A stretch of DNA of 41,939 nt from a virus. The stretch is from positions 1 through 41,939 of IMG/VR virus record IMGVR_UViG_3300013131_000093; one strand, given 5' to 3'. The notes under the pieces were generated by a model that did no database searches, was not told the origin of the DNA, and saw only the letters and a list, made by a program, of their open reading frames with translations. Each line of letters opens with the position of its first letter. Position 1 is the stretch's first letter. The position numbers were made by a program, and so were the translations under genes. Positions 29,232 through 34,970 of the stretch are shown here, piece after piece.

Positions 29232-29483
29232 ATGAAGAAGTTTTCTTTTGCGGTTGATGTTGTTGGTGATGATGTTGATTCGTCGGCTGTTGTTGATGCT
29301 CTGCGTAAGACGCTTACAAGCGAACTCTCCGACGAGGTGTTTGCTAATGTCAAGCCCGCTGGTGTCAAGGCTTTCAGCGAGCAGGGTTATAAGGTGTGGC
29401 GTGCCCGCGTCACTGGTGTGACTGCCGAGCAGGCCGGTGATGCTCACGATGGCAAGATCGCCAAGGAGGAGGCTACTGCCTGA
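29232..29483 (+). CDS. Small unknown protein
   Basis: 83 residues from the ATG at 29232 (AAAGG about 10 nt upstream): MKKFSFAVDVVGDDVDSSAV, then a helix and WRARVTGVTAEQAGDAHDGK. Strand-helix-strand, Asp-rich start. Codons are GC- and C-richer than the neighbours. Two tandem promoters suggest strong expression. Confidence 0.65.
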   Translation: MKKFSFAVDVVGDDVDSSAVVDALRKTLTSELSDEVFANVKPAGVKAFSEQGYKVWRARVTGVTAEQAGDAHDGKIAKEEATA

Positions 29484-29484
29484 C

Positions 29485-29512
29485 TTGACAAACTGGACTG
29501 TGCCAGTATAAA
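29485..29512 (+). promoter_or_regulatory. Promoter of candidate structured RNA 2
   Basis: TTGACA, 16 nt, TATAAA, starting at the stop codon of the 29232 gene. Confidence 0.8.
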
Positions 29513-29518
29513 TAGGTT

Positions 29519-29709
29519 TTAGGCACAGTGCGGCGGGATAACTTCCCGCGTAATATGCCGGGGATTCAACCGGCCTAGCAGAGTCTAACCAACTAATAAC
29601 CAGCGTGGTTGCTGGGAAGGGGTCTGCTGCTAGTAATATAGCGATGGTAAAGTGATCCCACCATCTAACCGTATAGCCCGCACGGGACGCCGTGACGGGC
29701 TTTCGGCAA
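29519..29709 (+). ncRNA. Candidate structured RNA 2, upstream of tRNA-Arg
   Basis: About 190 nt without a frame and much more GC-rich than its surroundings, packed with clear helices in order: GCGGGA/TCCCGC; GCCGG/CCGGC; CTAGCAGA paired with TCTGCTGCTAG enclosing CCAGC/GCTGG; GATGG/CCATC; and AGCCCGCACGG/CCGTGACGGGCT. It has its own promoter and ends just before tRNA-Arg, so the tRNA-processing machinery may make its 3' end. It does not match RNase P RNA, tmRNA or 6S RNA as I know them. Confidence 0.7.
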
Positions 29710-29713
29710 TAGA

Positions 29714-29785
29714 GGCCCCATAGTTAAATGGATATAACAAGTGCCTTCTAAGCACTGGTTAGAGGTTCGATTCCTCTTGGGGCTA
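29714..29785 (+). tRNA. tRNA-Arg (UCU)
   Basis: Acceptor GGCCCCA/TGGGGCT, anticodon stem AGTGC/GCACT with loop CTTCTAA, giving UCU, and T-arm GAGGTTCGATTCCTC. Decodes AGA. Confidence 0.95.
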
Positions 29786-29789
29786 TTTC

Positions 29790-29872
29790 TCTAAAGCATT
29801 GAAGCGTAAGGCTTTGCGAATATTGTGGGCGGAGGCGAAAATCATAAACCTTTGTGATTCAAGGATTTACGC
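29790..29872 (+). repeat. Dispersed four-arm element, copy 16
   Basis: CTAAAGCATTGAAG, CGTAAGGCTTTGCG, TGTGGGCGG centre, CATAAACCTTTGTG and CAAGGATTTACGC. Confidence 0.85.
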
Positions 29873-29899
29873 ATAAAATCTTTTCTTCAAGAATAGGGC

Positions 29900-29928
29900 T
29901 TGACTGTACCGATAATCTAGTGTAGAAT
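29900..29928 (+). promoter_or_regulatory. Promoter of the 29953 gene, class B
   Basis: TTGACT, 17 nt with CCGATAATC, TAGAAT. Confidence 0.85.
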
Positions 29929-29952
29929 CGAGAGACACGCTAGGAGAAAGTG

Positions 29953-30663
29953 ATGAAAACTGCAAACGGTAATGACAAGTTAGGTAAGGAAAACTGTATC
30001 GTCGTGTCTCGTCCCGTTGGCGATACTTGTCCACCAGACTGTGATTTTTTGGGTAATGGTTGCTATGCCGAGGACTTGGAAAATATCTATCCCGGTGTGC
30101 GTCCTGCTGGTATGCAGAATCTTATCACGGAAAAAAACCGTATCCGTTCGATGTTGGTCGATGCTGTCAAGAAAAATAAAGATGTTCGCTGGCATGAACG
30201 CGGCGACTTTTTCAAGGACGGTCAACTCGACAATGAATATGTCGATAATGTATTGTGGGCTTGTGAGAGTATCGTGGCCGATGGCGGTAGTCTGCCAACA
30301 ATGTGGGCATATACTCATATTTATGATACTAGACTGTCTACTGAACTTGGTAAGTATATAAATATGTATGCTAGTATCCATGATGGCGAAGATATGAAAC
30401 AGGCAAAGGCCGCTGGTTTTAGGCATTTTGCGTGGTGCGATAGTGATACTAAGATTGCCCCTAAGCGTCCGCGTAGTAAGGCTAAAGCCGACGCATGGCG
30501 AGCAGCATTACCGAAACTGGTTGTCTTAGAGGGGGTAAAGTTTATCACTTGCCCGGAAATCCGTCGTGGTCGTGGTGTCGTCACTTGCACGAAAACTAAA
30601 AATAGCGTACACTGTGATTTGTGTCCGCGTGGCTTGGCTAATGTTTTGTTTCCCTCCCACTGA
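29953..30663 (+). CDS. Cysteine-cluster phage protein (GP88/DUF7227-like)
   Basis: 236 residues from ATG 29953 (AGGAGAAA upstream; a GTG at 29950 is equally placed). Early IVVSRPVGDTCPPDCDF...GCYAED gives a C-x3-C-x6-C cluster. WHERGDFFKDG and TMWAYTHIYDTRL follow, with late Cys positions in FITCPEI and HCDLCPRGL. I recall this arrangement from phage proteins of unknown function that may bind a metal or Fe-S cluster. Biochemical role unknown. Confidence 0.7.
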   Translation: MKTANGNDKLGKENCIVVSRPVGDTCPPDCDFLGNGCYAEDLENIYPGVRPAGMQNLITEKNRIRSMLVDAVKKNKDVRWHERGDFFKDGQLDNEYVDNVLWACESIVADGGSLPTMWAYTHIYDTRLSTELGKYINMYASIHDGEDMKQAKAAGFRHFAWCDSDTKIAPKRPRSKAKADAWRAALPKLVVLEGVKFITCPEIRRGRGVVTCTKTKNSVHCDLCPRGLANVLFPSH

Positions 30664-30670
30664 GGATAAG

Positions 30671-30907
30671 ATGAAAAGTTTTACATATGAGTGCGTTACT
30701 CTTGAAGATATTTGTAAGCATAATCATTTGAATCATGCCGAAATAATGGATGCTGTTTCTAATAGTGATGTATCTTTTGGTACTAATGCTGACACTCTAA
30801 TGACTAGAAGTATGTTACAGGACATTGTGGACGATTGGTTTGATAATCCTACACAGTTAGATTGGTGCGGCTACGATGATCGTATCCTCATTAGTCTAGG
30901 AAGTTGA
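30671..30907 (+). CDS. Small acidic protein
   Basis: 78 residues from ATG 30671 with GAGGA upstream. MKSFTYECVTLEDICKHNHL, DAVSNSDVSFGTNADTLMTR: a helix-turn-helix-like first half and an acidic second half. Follows the 29953 gene by 7 nt in the same unit. Confidence 0.65.
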   Translation: MKSFTYECVTLEDICKHNHLNHAEIMDAVSNSDVSFGTNADTLMTRSMLQDIVDDWFDNPTQLDWCGYDDRILISLGS

Positions 30908-30908
30908 T

Positions 30909-30989
30909 CTAAAGCCTTAATACGCAAGGGTTTGCGTCAAGGCGACACGTCAAGAAAAGACATAAACCATTGATACGTAACGACTTAAG
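30909..30989 (+). repeat. Dispersed four-arm element, copy 17
   Basis: CTAAAGCCTTAATA, CGCAAGGGTTTGCG, AAGGCGACACG centre, CATAAACCATTGAT and CGACTTAAG. Confidence 0.85.
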
Positions 30990-31006
30990 ATTCTAAAGAA
31001 TCAGCA

Positions 31007-31034
31007 TTGACAATGCCGATAAATAGTGTAGAAT
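31007..31034 (+). promoter_or_regulatory. Promoter of the kinase-like gene, class B
   Basis: TTGACA, 16 nt with CCGATAAAT, TAGAAT. Confidence 0.85.
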
Positions 31035-31078
31035 ACAAGCAACTAAACGGGTATTTCTTATGTCTAGATGGAGTGAAA

Positions 31079-31678
31079 ATGGCTAAGAATAAGTTTTCTT
31101 ATGTGGGTAAGTATGCTGATGGAGGGAGTCAAAACTCTTTCTACAAAGTAAAGAATACCAAATACGGATTCAAAAGTTTTCCAAATAAAAGTTTAGCAAC
31201 ATTCGCACATAAGGTACAATCTGTATTGTCCCAAGATATTCTTGCTCCAAAAGTTTTTAGTCCCGTTTGCAGGATCAGGATTCCTAACTTCTTTATGGGT
31301 CGTGGAGGTAAAACAGAGACTCACATGATTCTGAGCGATTGGGGTTATCTTACTGAAATCGCTTTACCTTTTAGATGTAAGTCTGATGACTATTGTGATG
31401 GAGACTGTGCTCATAATACAGGGTGTGTGCATCATGATACTATTTGTAATCTTATTGATGATATTGGTGGTTGCGGGCTAGACTACATTGATGCACATGA
31501 GTACAATCTAGGGTATGTCAAAAGAGGAAAGAATAAGTTTTTGGTAGTTATTGATGTCGGTGCCGAGAGCATTAGTCCTCAAGATGATGAGGATTATTAT
31601 CCCGAAGTGTGTTGGGATGGTTCGGAAGATATGGAGTGTTGCTGTGAACAATGTAGGAGCAAATACGCATATGCCTAA
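31079..31678 (+). CDS. Minimal protein-kinase-like protein
   Basis: 199 residues from ATG 31079 (GGAG 6 nt upstream). The order of features follows a small kinase fold: Gly-rich loop GKYADGG (10-16), lysine of the VAIK type in YGFKSF (Lys32), helix C, LAPKVFSPV, hinge THMILSDWGY (81-90), catalytic loop IDAHEYNLG (Asp138, Asn143: the D-x4-N spacing of HRDLKPEN) and IDVG (Asp159) in the DFG place. A Cys-rich insert (100-116) and a Cys-rich tail (178-192) are unusual. All catalytic positions are present, so it may be an active kinase or a pseudokinase-derived binder. Confidence 0.55.
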   Translation: MAKNKFSYVGKYADGGSQNSFYKVKNTKYGFKSFPNKSLATFAHKVQSVLSQDILAPKVFSPVCRIRIPNFFMGRGGKTETHMILSDWGYLTEIALPFRCKSDDYCDGDCAHNTGCVHHDTICNLIDDIGGCGLDYIDAHEYNLGYVKRGKNKFLVVIDVGAESISPQDDEDYYPEVCWDGSEDMECCCEQCRSKYAYA

Positions 31679-31931
31679 GTATTATATTAAGTGTGGTTCT
31701 TTGGAACTCAAGTACAGTACAAATAAAAGCCCTATTGAAGCAGCCGTGGTTGCTATAAATGAAACAAACAAGTTTGATGTTTTAGACGAATATTTTTATA
31801 TTGATGAGCGAGGTTTTAGAGACTATATTAGTGCTGATAAAACTACGCAAGTAATCAAACTAAATAAAGTAGCCAAAATCGCAGGATGGAGAATCAATAA
31901 AGAACAAGATTCTGATTGCGAGGGATTCTGA
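31671..31931 (+). CDS. Small conserved-looking unknown protein
   Basis: 86 residues, overlapping the kinase-like gene by 8 nt. MPKYYIKCGSLELKYSTNKS, PIEAAVVAINETNKFDVLDE and YFYIDERGFRDY suggest a compact alpha/beta domain; I recall related short sequences from environmental bacteria and phages but cannot name the family. Confidence 0.6.
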   Translation: MPKYYIKCGSLELKYSTNKSPIEAAVVAINETNKFDVLDEYFYIDERGFRDYISADKTTQVIKLNKVAKIAGWRINKEQDSDCEGF

Positions 31932-32014
31932 CATAACTCTTTGTGGCGTAAGGCTTTGAGCCTAGCCACTCTGGGCGACATTTTCCACAAACCACTGTCA
32001 ACAAACAACTTAGG
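31932..32014 (+). repeat. Dispersed four-arm element, copy 18
   Basis: CATAACTCTTTGTGG, CGTAAGGCTTTGAG, CTGGGCGACA centre, CACAAACCACTGTC and CAACTTAGG. Confidence 0.75.
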
Positions 32015-32030
32015 AAAACTAAAGAATCGG

Positions 32031-32059
32031 TTGACAGATACCGATAAATATGGTATGCT
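32031..32059 (+). promoter_or_regulatory. Promoter of the 32082 gene, class B
   Basis: TTGACA, 17 nt with CCGATAAAT, TATGCT. Confidence 0.75.
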
Positions 32060-32081
32060 CATCAGAAGAAAAGGAGAAAGG

Positions 32082-32450
32082 ATGATCCAGTGGATTGGGG
32101 TGATTATAGCGTTACTCGGAATGGCCTATAACGGTGTAAAAGACTATCAAAAGGGTGATATTAAACTACCACAACTGCCAGAAAAACAAGTATTGACAAA
32201 ACCCGTTTATCCAGTACAATACTGTCTGATGGCTTATGATCCTAATGTAGATAAGGTTTTTTATCAGCACGAAAATGGACAATGGTATGAGTATGCACCA
32301 CCTCAACGACGATATGCGACCCAAACGCAACCACAACAAAATCAAAATCAAGGTCAAGAAACCTTGGGAGTTGTCTACGGGTCATCGAGAGCATCGGGAT
32401 ACCATTATGGACAACAGGCCCAAGCGTCAGCGAACACGACGAGATATTGA
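32082..32450 (+). CDS. Exported or membrane-anchored Gln-rich protein
   Basis: 122 residues from ATG 32082 with AAGGAGAAAGG upstream. Short N-terminal hydrophobic helix (MIQWIGVIIALLGMAYNGV) without an obvious cleavage site, then a Pro/Gln/Tyr-rich low-complexity tail (QTQPQQNQNQGQE). Probably anchored to the inner membrane with a disordered tail outside. Unknown role. Confidence 0.6.
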   Translation: MIQWIGVIIALLGMAYNGVKDYQKGDIKLPQLPEKQVLTKPVYPVQYCLMAYDPNVDKVFYQHENGQWYEYAPPQRRYATQTQPQQNQNQGQETLGVVYGSSRASGYHYGQQAQASANTTRY

Positions 32451-32478
32451 GCGTGCTTGGCAAGAGGAGTATGAATGA
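32407..32478 (+). CDS. Tiny basic frame overlapping two genes
   Basis: 23 codons (MDNRPKRQRTRRDIERAWQE) within the end of the 32082 gene in another frame, ending at the start of the 32475 gene. Possible coupling frame for 32475; no good ribosome site, low support. Confidence 0.25.
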   Translation: MDNRPKRQRTRRDIERAWQEEYE

Positions 32479-32672
32479 TGTATCACTATATTACAGTACA
32501 GGTTGTTATGCGTGACTGTAAAAATAAAGAGGATGCCGAAGCAAAATGTTCTAGACTTTTACCGTATCATCCAGATGAAAATACAAGACATATGGAATCT
32601 TGGGAGATCGTAAGGGTGGCAGAGGCTAGGCCGTATTATAGCGAACAGTGTGTTGACAATATACAAGATTAG
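32475..32672 (+). CDS. Small unknown protein
   Basis: 65 residues, ATG 32475 with GAGGAG upstream (MMYHYITVQVVMRDCKNKED). First strand plus Asp/Lys-rich helix (AEAKCSRLL) reads like a small ferredoxin-like domain. Ends just before the tRNA-Met promoter's -10. Confidence 0.6.
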   Translation: MMYHYITVQVVMRDCKNKEDAEAKCSRLLPYHPDENTRHMESWEIVRVAEARPYYSEQCVDNIQD

Positions 32673-32680
32673 TATATGAT
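32653..32680 (+). promoter_or_regulatory. Promoter of the tRNA-Met/Thr/Gln cluster
   Basis: TTGACA, 16 nt, TATGAT, overlapping the end of the 32475 gene; the tRNA starts 12 nt after the -10. Confidence 0.8.
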
Positions 32681-32691
32681 ATATAATATGT

Positions 32692-32767
32692 TGGGGAGTA
32701 GAGTAGTCCGGTCTAACTCACTGGTCTCATAAGCCAGTATTCGTTGGTTCAAATCCAACCTCCCCCA
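32692..32767 (+). tRNA. tRNA-Met (CAU)
   Basis: Anticodon stem CTGGT/GCCAG with loop CTCATAA. Acceptor TGGGGAG/CTCCCCC has a U1-C72 mismatch. It may be elongator Met, initiator-like or tRNA-Ile2 (C34 modified); the sequence alone does not decide. Confidence 0.9.
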
Positions 32768-32771
32768 TTTT

Positions 32772-32843
32772 GCCCGCATAGTATAATGGCTATTACAGTT
32801 GATTTGTAATCATCGGATACTAGTTCGATTCTAGTTGTGGGCT
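32772..32843 (+). tRNA. tRNA-Thr (UGU)
   Basis: Acceptor GCCCGCA/TGTGGGC; anticodon loop TTTGTAA, giving UGU; one U-U mismatch in the anticodon stem. Confidence 0.88.
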
Positions 32844-32914
32844 TCCGGGATGGTGAAACGGTATCACAACTGACTTTGGATCAGTTTTTCTACGTTCGAA
32901 TCGTAGTCCCGGAA
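32844..32914 (+). tRNA. tRNA-Gln (UUG)
   Basis: Acceptor TCCGGGA/TCCCGGA; anticodon stem ACTGA/TCAGT, loop CTTTGGA, giving UUG. Starts on the next base after tRNA-Thr. Confidence 0.93.
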
Positions 32915-32929
32915 TATAAAGGAGATATT

Positions 32930-33349
32930 ATGCTTGGCAGTAATGCAATATACTTGGCTCAAGAGATTGGTAGTTGGGGTCTTATTCATATGGATAAAGA
33001 CCAAAAAATAGACACTATTAAAAAGAATGAAGTTATTATTCGTGCATTTAAAAATGCTATTCATGATATGGCAATAATGATGTATGAGTTTATGACTAAT
33101 GATAGACGATCTAATCTATATGGTTATAAGATGAAGTTTGCCGCAATAGAGAATATCTCATCTGAGTTATGCTCTTGTTTGACTTATAATAGTAATGTAG
33201 CATTTGGACCTTGCGATAAAGACTACAATAGAATAGCAGATGACTTGGAGTCTATGGCGAAAATATTAAATTTTGAGATAGATAATAATATGACTAGTAT
33301 CGAAAGTTATAAAAAAACTTATAAAGTAATGGAAAGAGTAACTGTCTGA
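32930..33349 (+). CDS. Unknown helical protein
   Basis: 139 residues from ATG 32930 with AAAGGAG upstream, embedded between tRNA-Gln and tRNA-Asn (MLGSNAIYLAQEIGSWGLIH). Mostly helical with many Asn/Asp/Met. It lies in the tRNA transcription unit, so tRNA cleavage would release its mRNA. No family recognised. Confidence 0.65.
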   Translation: MLGSNAIYLAQEIGSWGLIHMDKDQKIDTIKKNEVIIRAFKNAIHDMAIMMYEFMTNDRRSNLYGYKMKFAAIENISSELCSCLTYNSNVAFGPCDKDYNRIADDLESMAKILNFEIDNNMTSIESYKKTYKVMERVTV

Positions 33350-33353
33350 TTTT

Positions 33354-33426
33354 TGCCTAGTAGCACAATGGTAGTTGCAAGCGGCTGTTAACCGCTGGGT
33401 TGTAGGTTCGAGTCCTACCTAGGCAG
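33354..33426 (+). tRNA. tRNA-Asn (GUU)
   Basis: Acceptor TGCCTAG/CTAGGCA; anticodon stem AGCGG/CCGCT, loop CTGTTAA, giving GUU. Confidence 0.95.
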
Positions 33427-33429
33427 TTT

Positions 33430-33500
33430 ATTGGCGTAGTTCAACGGTAGAATGACGGTCTCCAAAACCGTAGATGAGGGTTCGATTCCCTCCGCCTTTG
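33430..33500 (+). tRNA. tRNA-Trp (CCA) with mismatched acceptor
   Basis: Anticodon stem ACGGT/ACCGT, loop CTCCAAA, giving CCA; good D- and T-arms. Acceptor ATTGGCG/CGCCTTT has two U-U mismatches at positions 2 and 3, unlike normal tRNA-Trp. Confidence 0.85.
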
Positions 33501-33503
33501 TTT

Positions 33504-33590
33504 GGAATCTTGGCCGAGTGGTTTAAGGCAGCGGTTTACTAAACCGCCGAGGGTTAAAATCCTCCACAGGTTCGAATCCTGTAGATTCCG
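33504..33590 (+). tRNA. tRNA-Ser-like, anticodon ACU
   Basis: Class II tRNA with a long variable arm. Acceptor GGAATCT/AGATTCC, anticodon stem GCGGT/ACCGC, loop TTACTAA. Positions 34-36 read ACU, which would decode AGU; bacterial tRNA-Ser for AGY normally has GCU. Confidence 0.85.
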
Positions 33591-33592
33591 TT

Positions 33593-33672
33593 GGTGGGTT
33601 TCCAGAGCGGCAAATGGGCCTGACTGTAGATCAGGTGCTTCGGCTTCGGGGGTTCGAGTCCCTCACTCACCA
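33593..33672 (+). tRNA. tRNA-Tyr (GUA)
   Basis: Class II. Acceptor GGTGGGT/ACTCACC, anticodon stem CCTGA/TCAGG, loop CTGTAGA, giving GUA; variable arm GCTTCGGCTTCG. Confidence 0.95.
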
Positions 33673-33752
33673 CTAAACTGTTTGACCTCAAGGGTTTACG
33701 ACTTTTATTGGCGAGTAATCAGATCGCAAAGTCTTGGTATTGAAGGACTTAA
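33673..33752 (+). repeat. Dispersed four-arm element, copy 19
   Basis: CTAAACTGTTTGAC, CTCAAGGGTTTACG, ATTGGCGAG centre, ATCGCAAAGTCTTGG and GAAGGACTTAAG. Starts at the 3' end of tRNA-Tyr. Confidence 0.75.
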
Positions 33753-33771
33753 GAAAATCTAAAGCATCCCC

Positions 33772-33799
33772 TTGACGCTGGCCGATAAACAGATATAAT
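33772..33799 (+). promoter_or_regulatory. Promoter of candidate leader RNA 3, class B
   Basis: TTGACG, 16 nt with CCGATAAAC, TATAAT. Confidence 0.8.
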
Positions 33800-33805
33800 G
33801 ACCAC

Positions 33806-33903
33806 ACGGAGGCTGACGCAGAGTTACGGACAAGCGAGAATATGGGAAGAAGCAAACCCACCGTATAAAAAACTCAAAGAGTCCAACCAGAGAGTTAACG
33901 GTT
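33806..33903 (+). ncRNA. Candidate structured leader RNA 3 with alternative pairings
   Basis: GAGTT (33821-33825) can pair with AACTC (33871-33875), enclosing ACGG/CCGT and TGGG/CCCA in a nested helix. The same AACTC can instead pair with a second GAGTT (33892-33896). Two exclusive partners for one arm, just before a 30-codon frame, resemble an attenuator or switch. No known riboswitch core is seen. Confidence 0.5.
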
Positions 33904-33996
33904 ATGGCTGCCCCTGTCTCGCCTAATGCTACAAGATTGGCGATGGTGGCTGTAGTCAGCGAGAAAAAAGAGACTATTGACATATTCTTCACCTAA
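33904..33996 (+). CDS. Possible 30-residue leader peptide through a GTAGTCAGC element
   Basis: ATG at 33904: MAAPVSPNATRLAMVAVVSE followed by a Lys/Glu and hydrophobic end; GAGAG lies about 9 nt upstream. Most of it is encoded by the repeated element, with the same translation core (L-x-x-VAVVSE) as at 28021. The stop falls inside the promoter of tRNA-Lys. Confidence 0.3.
   Translation: MAAPVSPNATRLAMVAVVSEKKETIDIFFT
33921..33966 (+). repeat. GTAGTCAGC element, copy 4
   Basis: GCCTAATGCTACAAGATTGG then CGATGGTGGCTGTAGTCAGC; 10-16 nt before the next -35. Confidence 0.75.
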
Positions 33997-34005
33997 CGAT
34001 ACAAT
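33977..34005 (+). promoter_or_regulatory. Promoter of tRNA-Lys
   Basis: TTGACA, 17 nt, TACAAT preceded by ACGA; the tRNA starts 10 nt later. Confidence 0.8.
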
Positions 34006-34014
34006 CGAACGTAT

Positions 34015-34087
34015 GGGCCTCTAGCTCAGTTGGTAGAGCAAGGGTCTTTTAAACCTTTGGTCGTGGGTTCGAGTCCCACGGGGCCCA
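34015..34087 (+). tRNA. tRNA-Lys (UUU)
   Basis: Acceptor GGGCCTC/GGGGCCC (one G-U), anticodon stem AGGGT/ACCTT, loop CTTTTAA, giving UUU. Confidence 0.95.
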
Positions 34088-34088
34088 C

Positions 34089-34117
34089 TTGACAAGTTTC
34101 GTTTATTGGTGTAGAAT
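34089..34117 (+). promoter_or_regulatory. Promoter of the 34137 gene
   Basis: TTGACA, 17 nt, TAGAAT; begins 2 nt after tRNA-Lys. Confidence 0.85.
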
Positions 34118-34136
34118 ACCCTAAAGGGAGTTTTTT

Positions 34137-34280
34137 ATGTATTACGAATATGAATACGAAAACTTGGTCAATAACACAGATGACTTGTATTCTGAACAAA
34201 CAGAGTACGAGTATACTGAAAATATTGAATGGCAAGACTATTACCATAATCTTACAGAAGAACTAGAAATCATCGAATAG
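34137..34280 (+). CDS. Small acidic Tyr-rich protein
   Basis: 47 residues from ATG 34137 (AAAGGGAG upstream): MYYEYEYENLVNNTDDLYSE and so on, about one-third Glu/Asp and one-sixth Tyr. Composition resembles the 22234 and 19650 acidic proteins but the start is different. Unknown role. Confidence 0.6.
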   Translation: MYYEYEYENLVNNTDDLYSEQTEYEYTENIEWQDYYHNLTEELEIIE

Positions 34281-34304
34281 ATATCTTCTATTATCTATTT
34301 ATCA

Positions 34305-34802
34305 ATGTCTAATATATTGAATAGCACGATTGAAAACCATCGTAAAACAGAAGATGGTAAATATATTCAGGGGGCCAGTCACACCTGTCATGTTCTGAAT
34401 CACAAGGAACGAAATAGGATTATTATAAAAGCTGTTTGTGATCTAAGAAAAATCAGTAATACTTTTGATAGTATTGCCTGCTGCGGTGTGAGTGGACTGA
34501 TGGTAGTTCCACAAATCGCAGAGTTACTCAATAAGAATATTATTGTGGTAAGAAAGGGGGAACGATGCTATTCGGAGTTTCGTACCGAGGGAGTGGCCCC
34601 TTTTCAATATATTATATTAGACGATTTAATCTGTTCTGGCTCGACCGTTAAGCATATCAAGAAAGTAATCAAGGATGAATACTCGCGTTCTCATTGTGCT
34701 GGTGTGTATTGCTATCTGCCTAATGAATGTGCTTATAGGGCTGACGAGGATGGCTCTAAACTCTGCAAGCGTGATCTTGGGGTTCCGCTTCTAAATCTAT
34801 AA
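34305..34802 (+). CDS. Type I phosphoribosyltransferase-like protein
   Basis: 165 residues. The PRPP-binding motif YIILDDLICSGSTV at about 102-115 (hydrophobic stretch, two acids, then small/Gly/Thr loop) is diagnostic of type I PRTases; IACCGVSGLMVVPQIAELLN (58-77) is the N-terminal Rossmann part with the PPi loop, and the conserved Arg/Lys pair is in VVRKGER. Possible roles are base salvage or orotate-type transfer; the substrate hood cannot be assigned. The start has little Shine-Dalgarno. Confidence 0.8.
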   Translation: MSNILNSTIENHRKTEDGKYIQGASHTCHVLNHKERNRIIIKAVCDLRKISNTFDSIACCGVSGLMVVPQIAELLNKNIIVVRKGERCYSEFRTEGVAPFQYIILDDLICSGSTVKHIKKVIKDEYSRSHCAGVYCYLPNECAYRADEDGSKLCKRDLGVPLLNL

Positions 34803-34871
34803 GACACAAGGGTTTACGAAAAACCCAAACGCCGCGAAAAATCACAAACCCTTGGCAAATCTAGGCTTACG
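34797..34871 (+). repeat. Dispersed four-arm element, copy 20
   Basis: First arm reduced to CTATAAGA; CACAAGGGTTTACG, AACGCCGCG centre, TCACAAACCCTTGGC and TAGGCTTACG. Overlaps the PRTase stop. Confidence 0.75.
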
Positions 34872-34899
34872 TCAAAAAATTTTTCCACAAGTTTGAGGC

Positions 34900-34927
34900 T
34901 TGACAGACCGATAACATAGTGTAGAAT
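34900..34927 (+). promoter_or_regulatory. Promoter of the DUF932-like gene, class B
   Basis: TTGACA, 16 nt with CCGATAACA, TAGAAT; A6/T5 tract upstream. Confidence 0.85.
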
Positions 34928-34970
34928 CATTGTAGTTGAACGAGAGAACGATAACACGAAAGGATTGGAT

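Noticed and set aside
29519-29709. tmRNA or RNase P RNA
   Set aside because: No tRNA-like ends, tag frame or CR-I/CR-V-type conserved blocks are visible.
16979-30590. Minus-strand open frames in the small-gene region
   Set aside because: They lie antisense to plus-strand genes with promoters and ribosome sites, and have no such signals themselves.
33502-33762. 86-codon open frame over tRNA-Ser and tRNA-Tyr
   Set aside because: It is made of tRNA sequence; both tRNAs fold fully.
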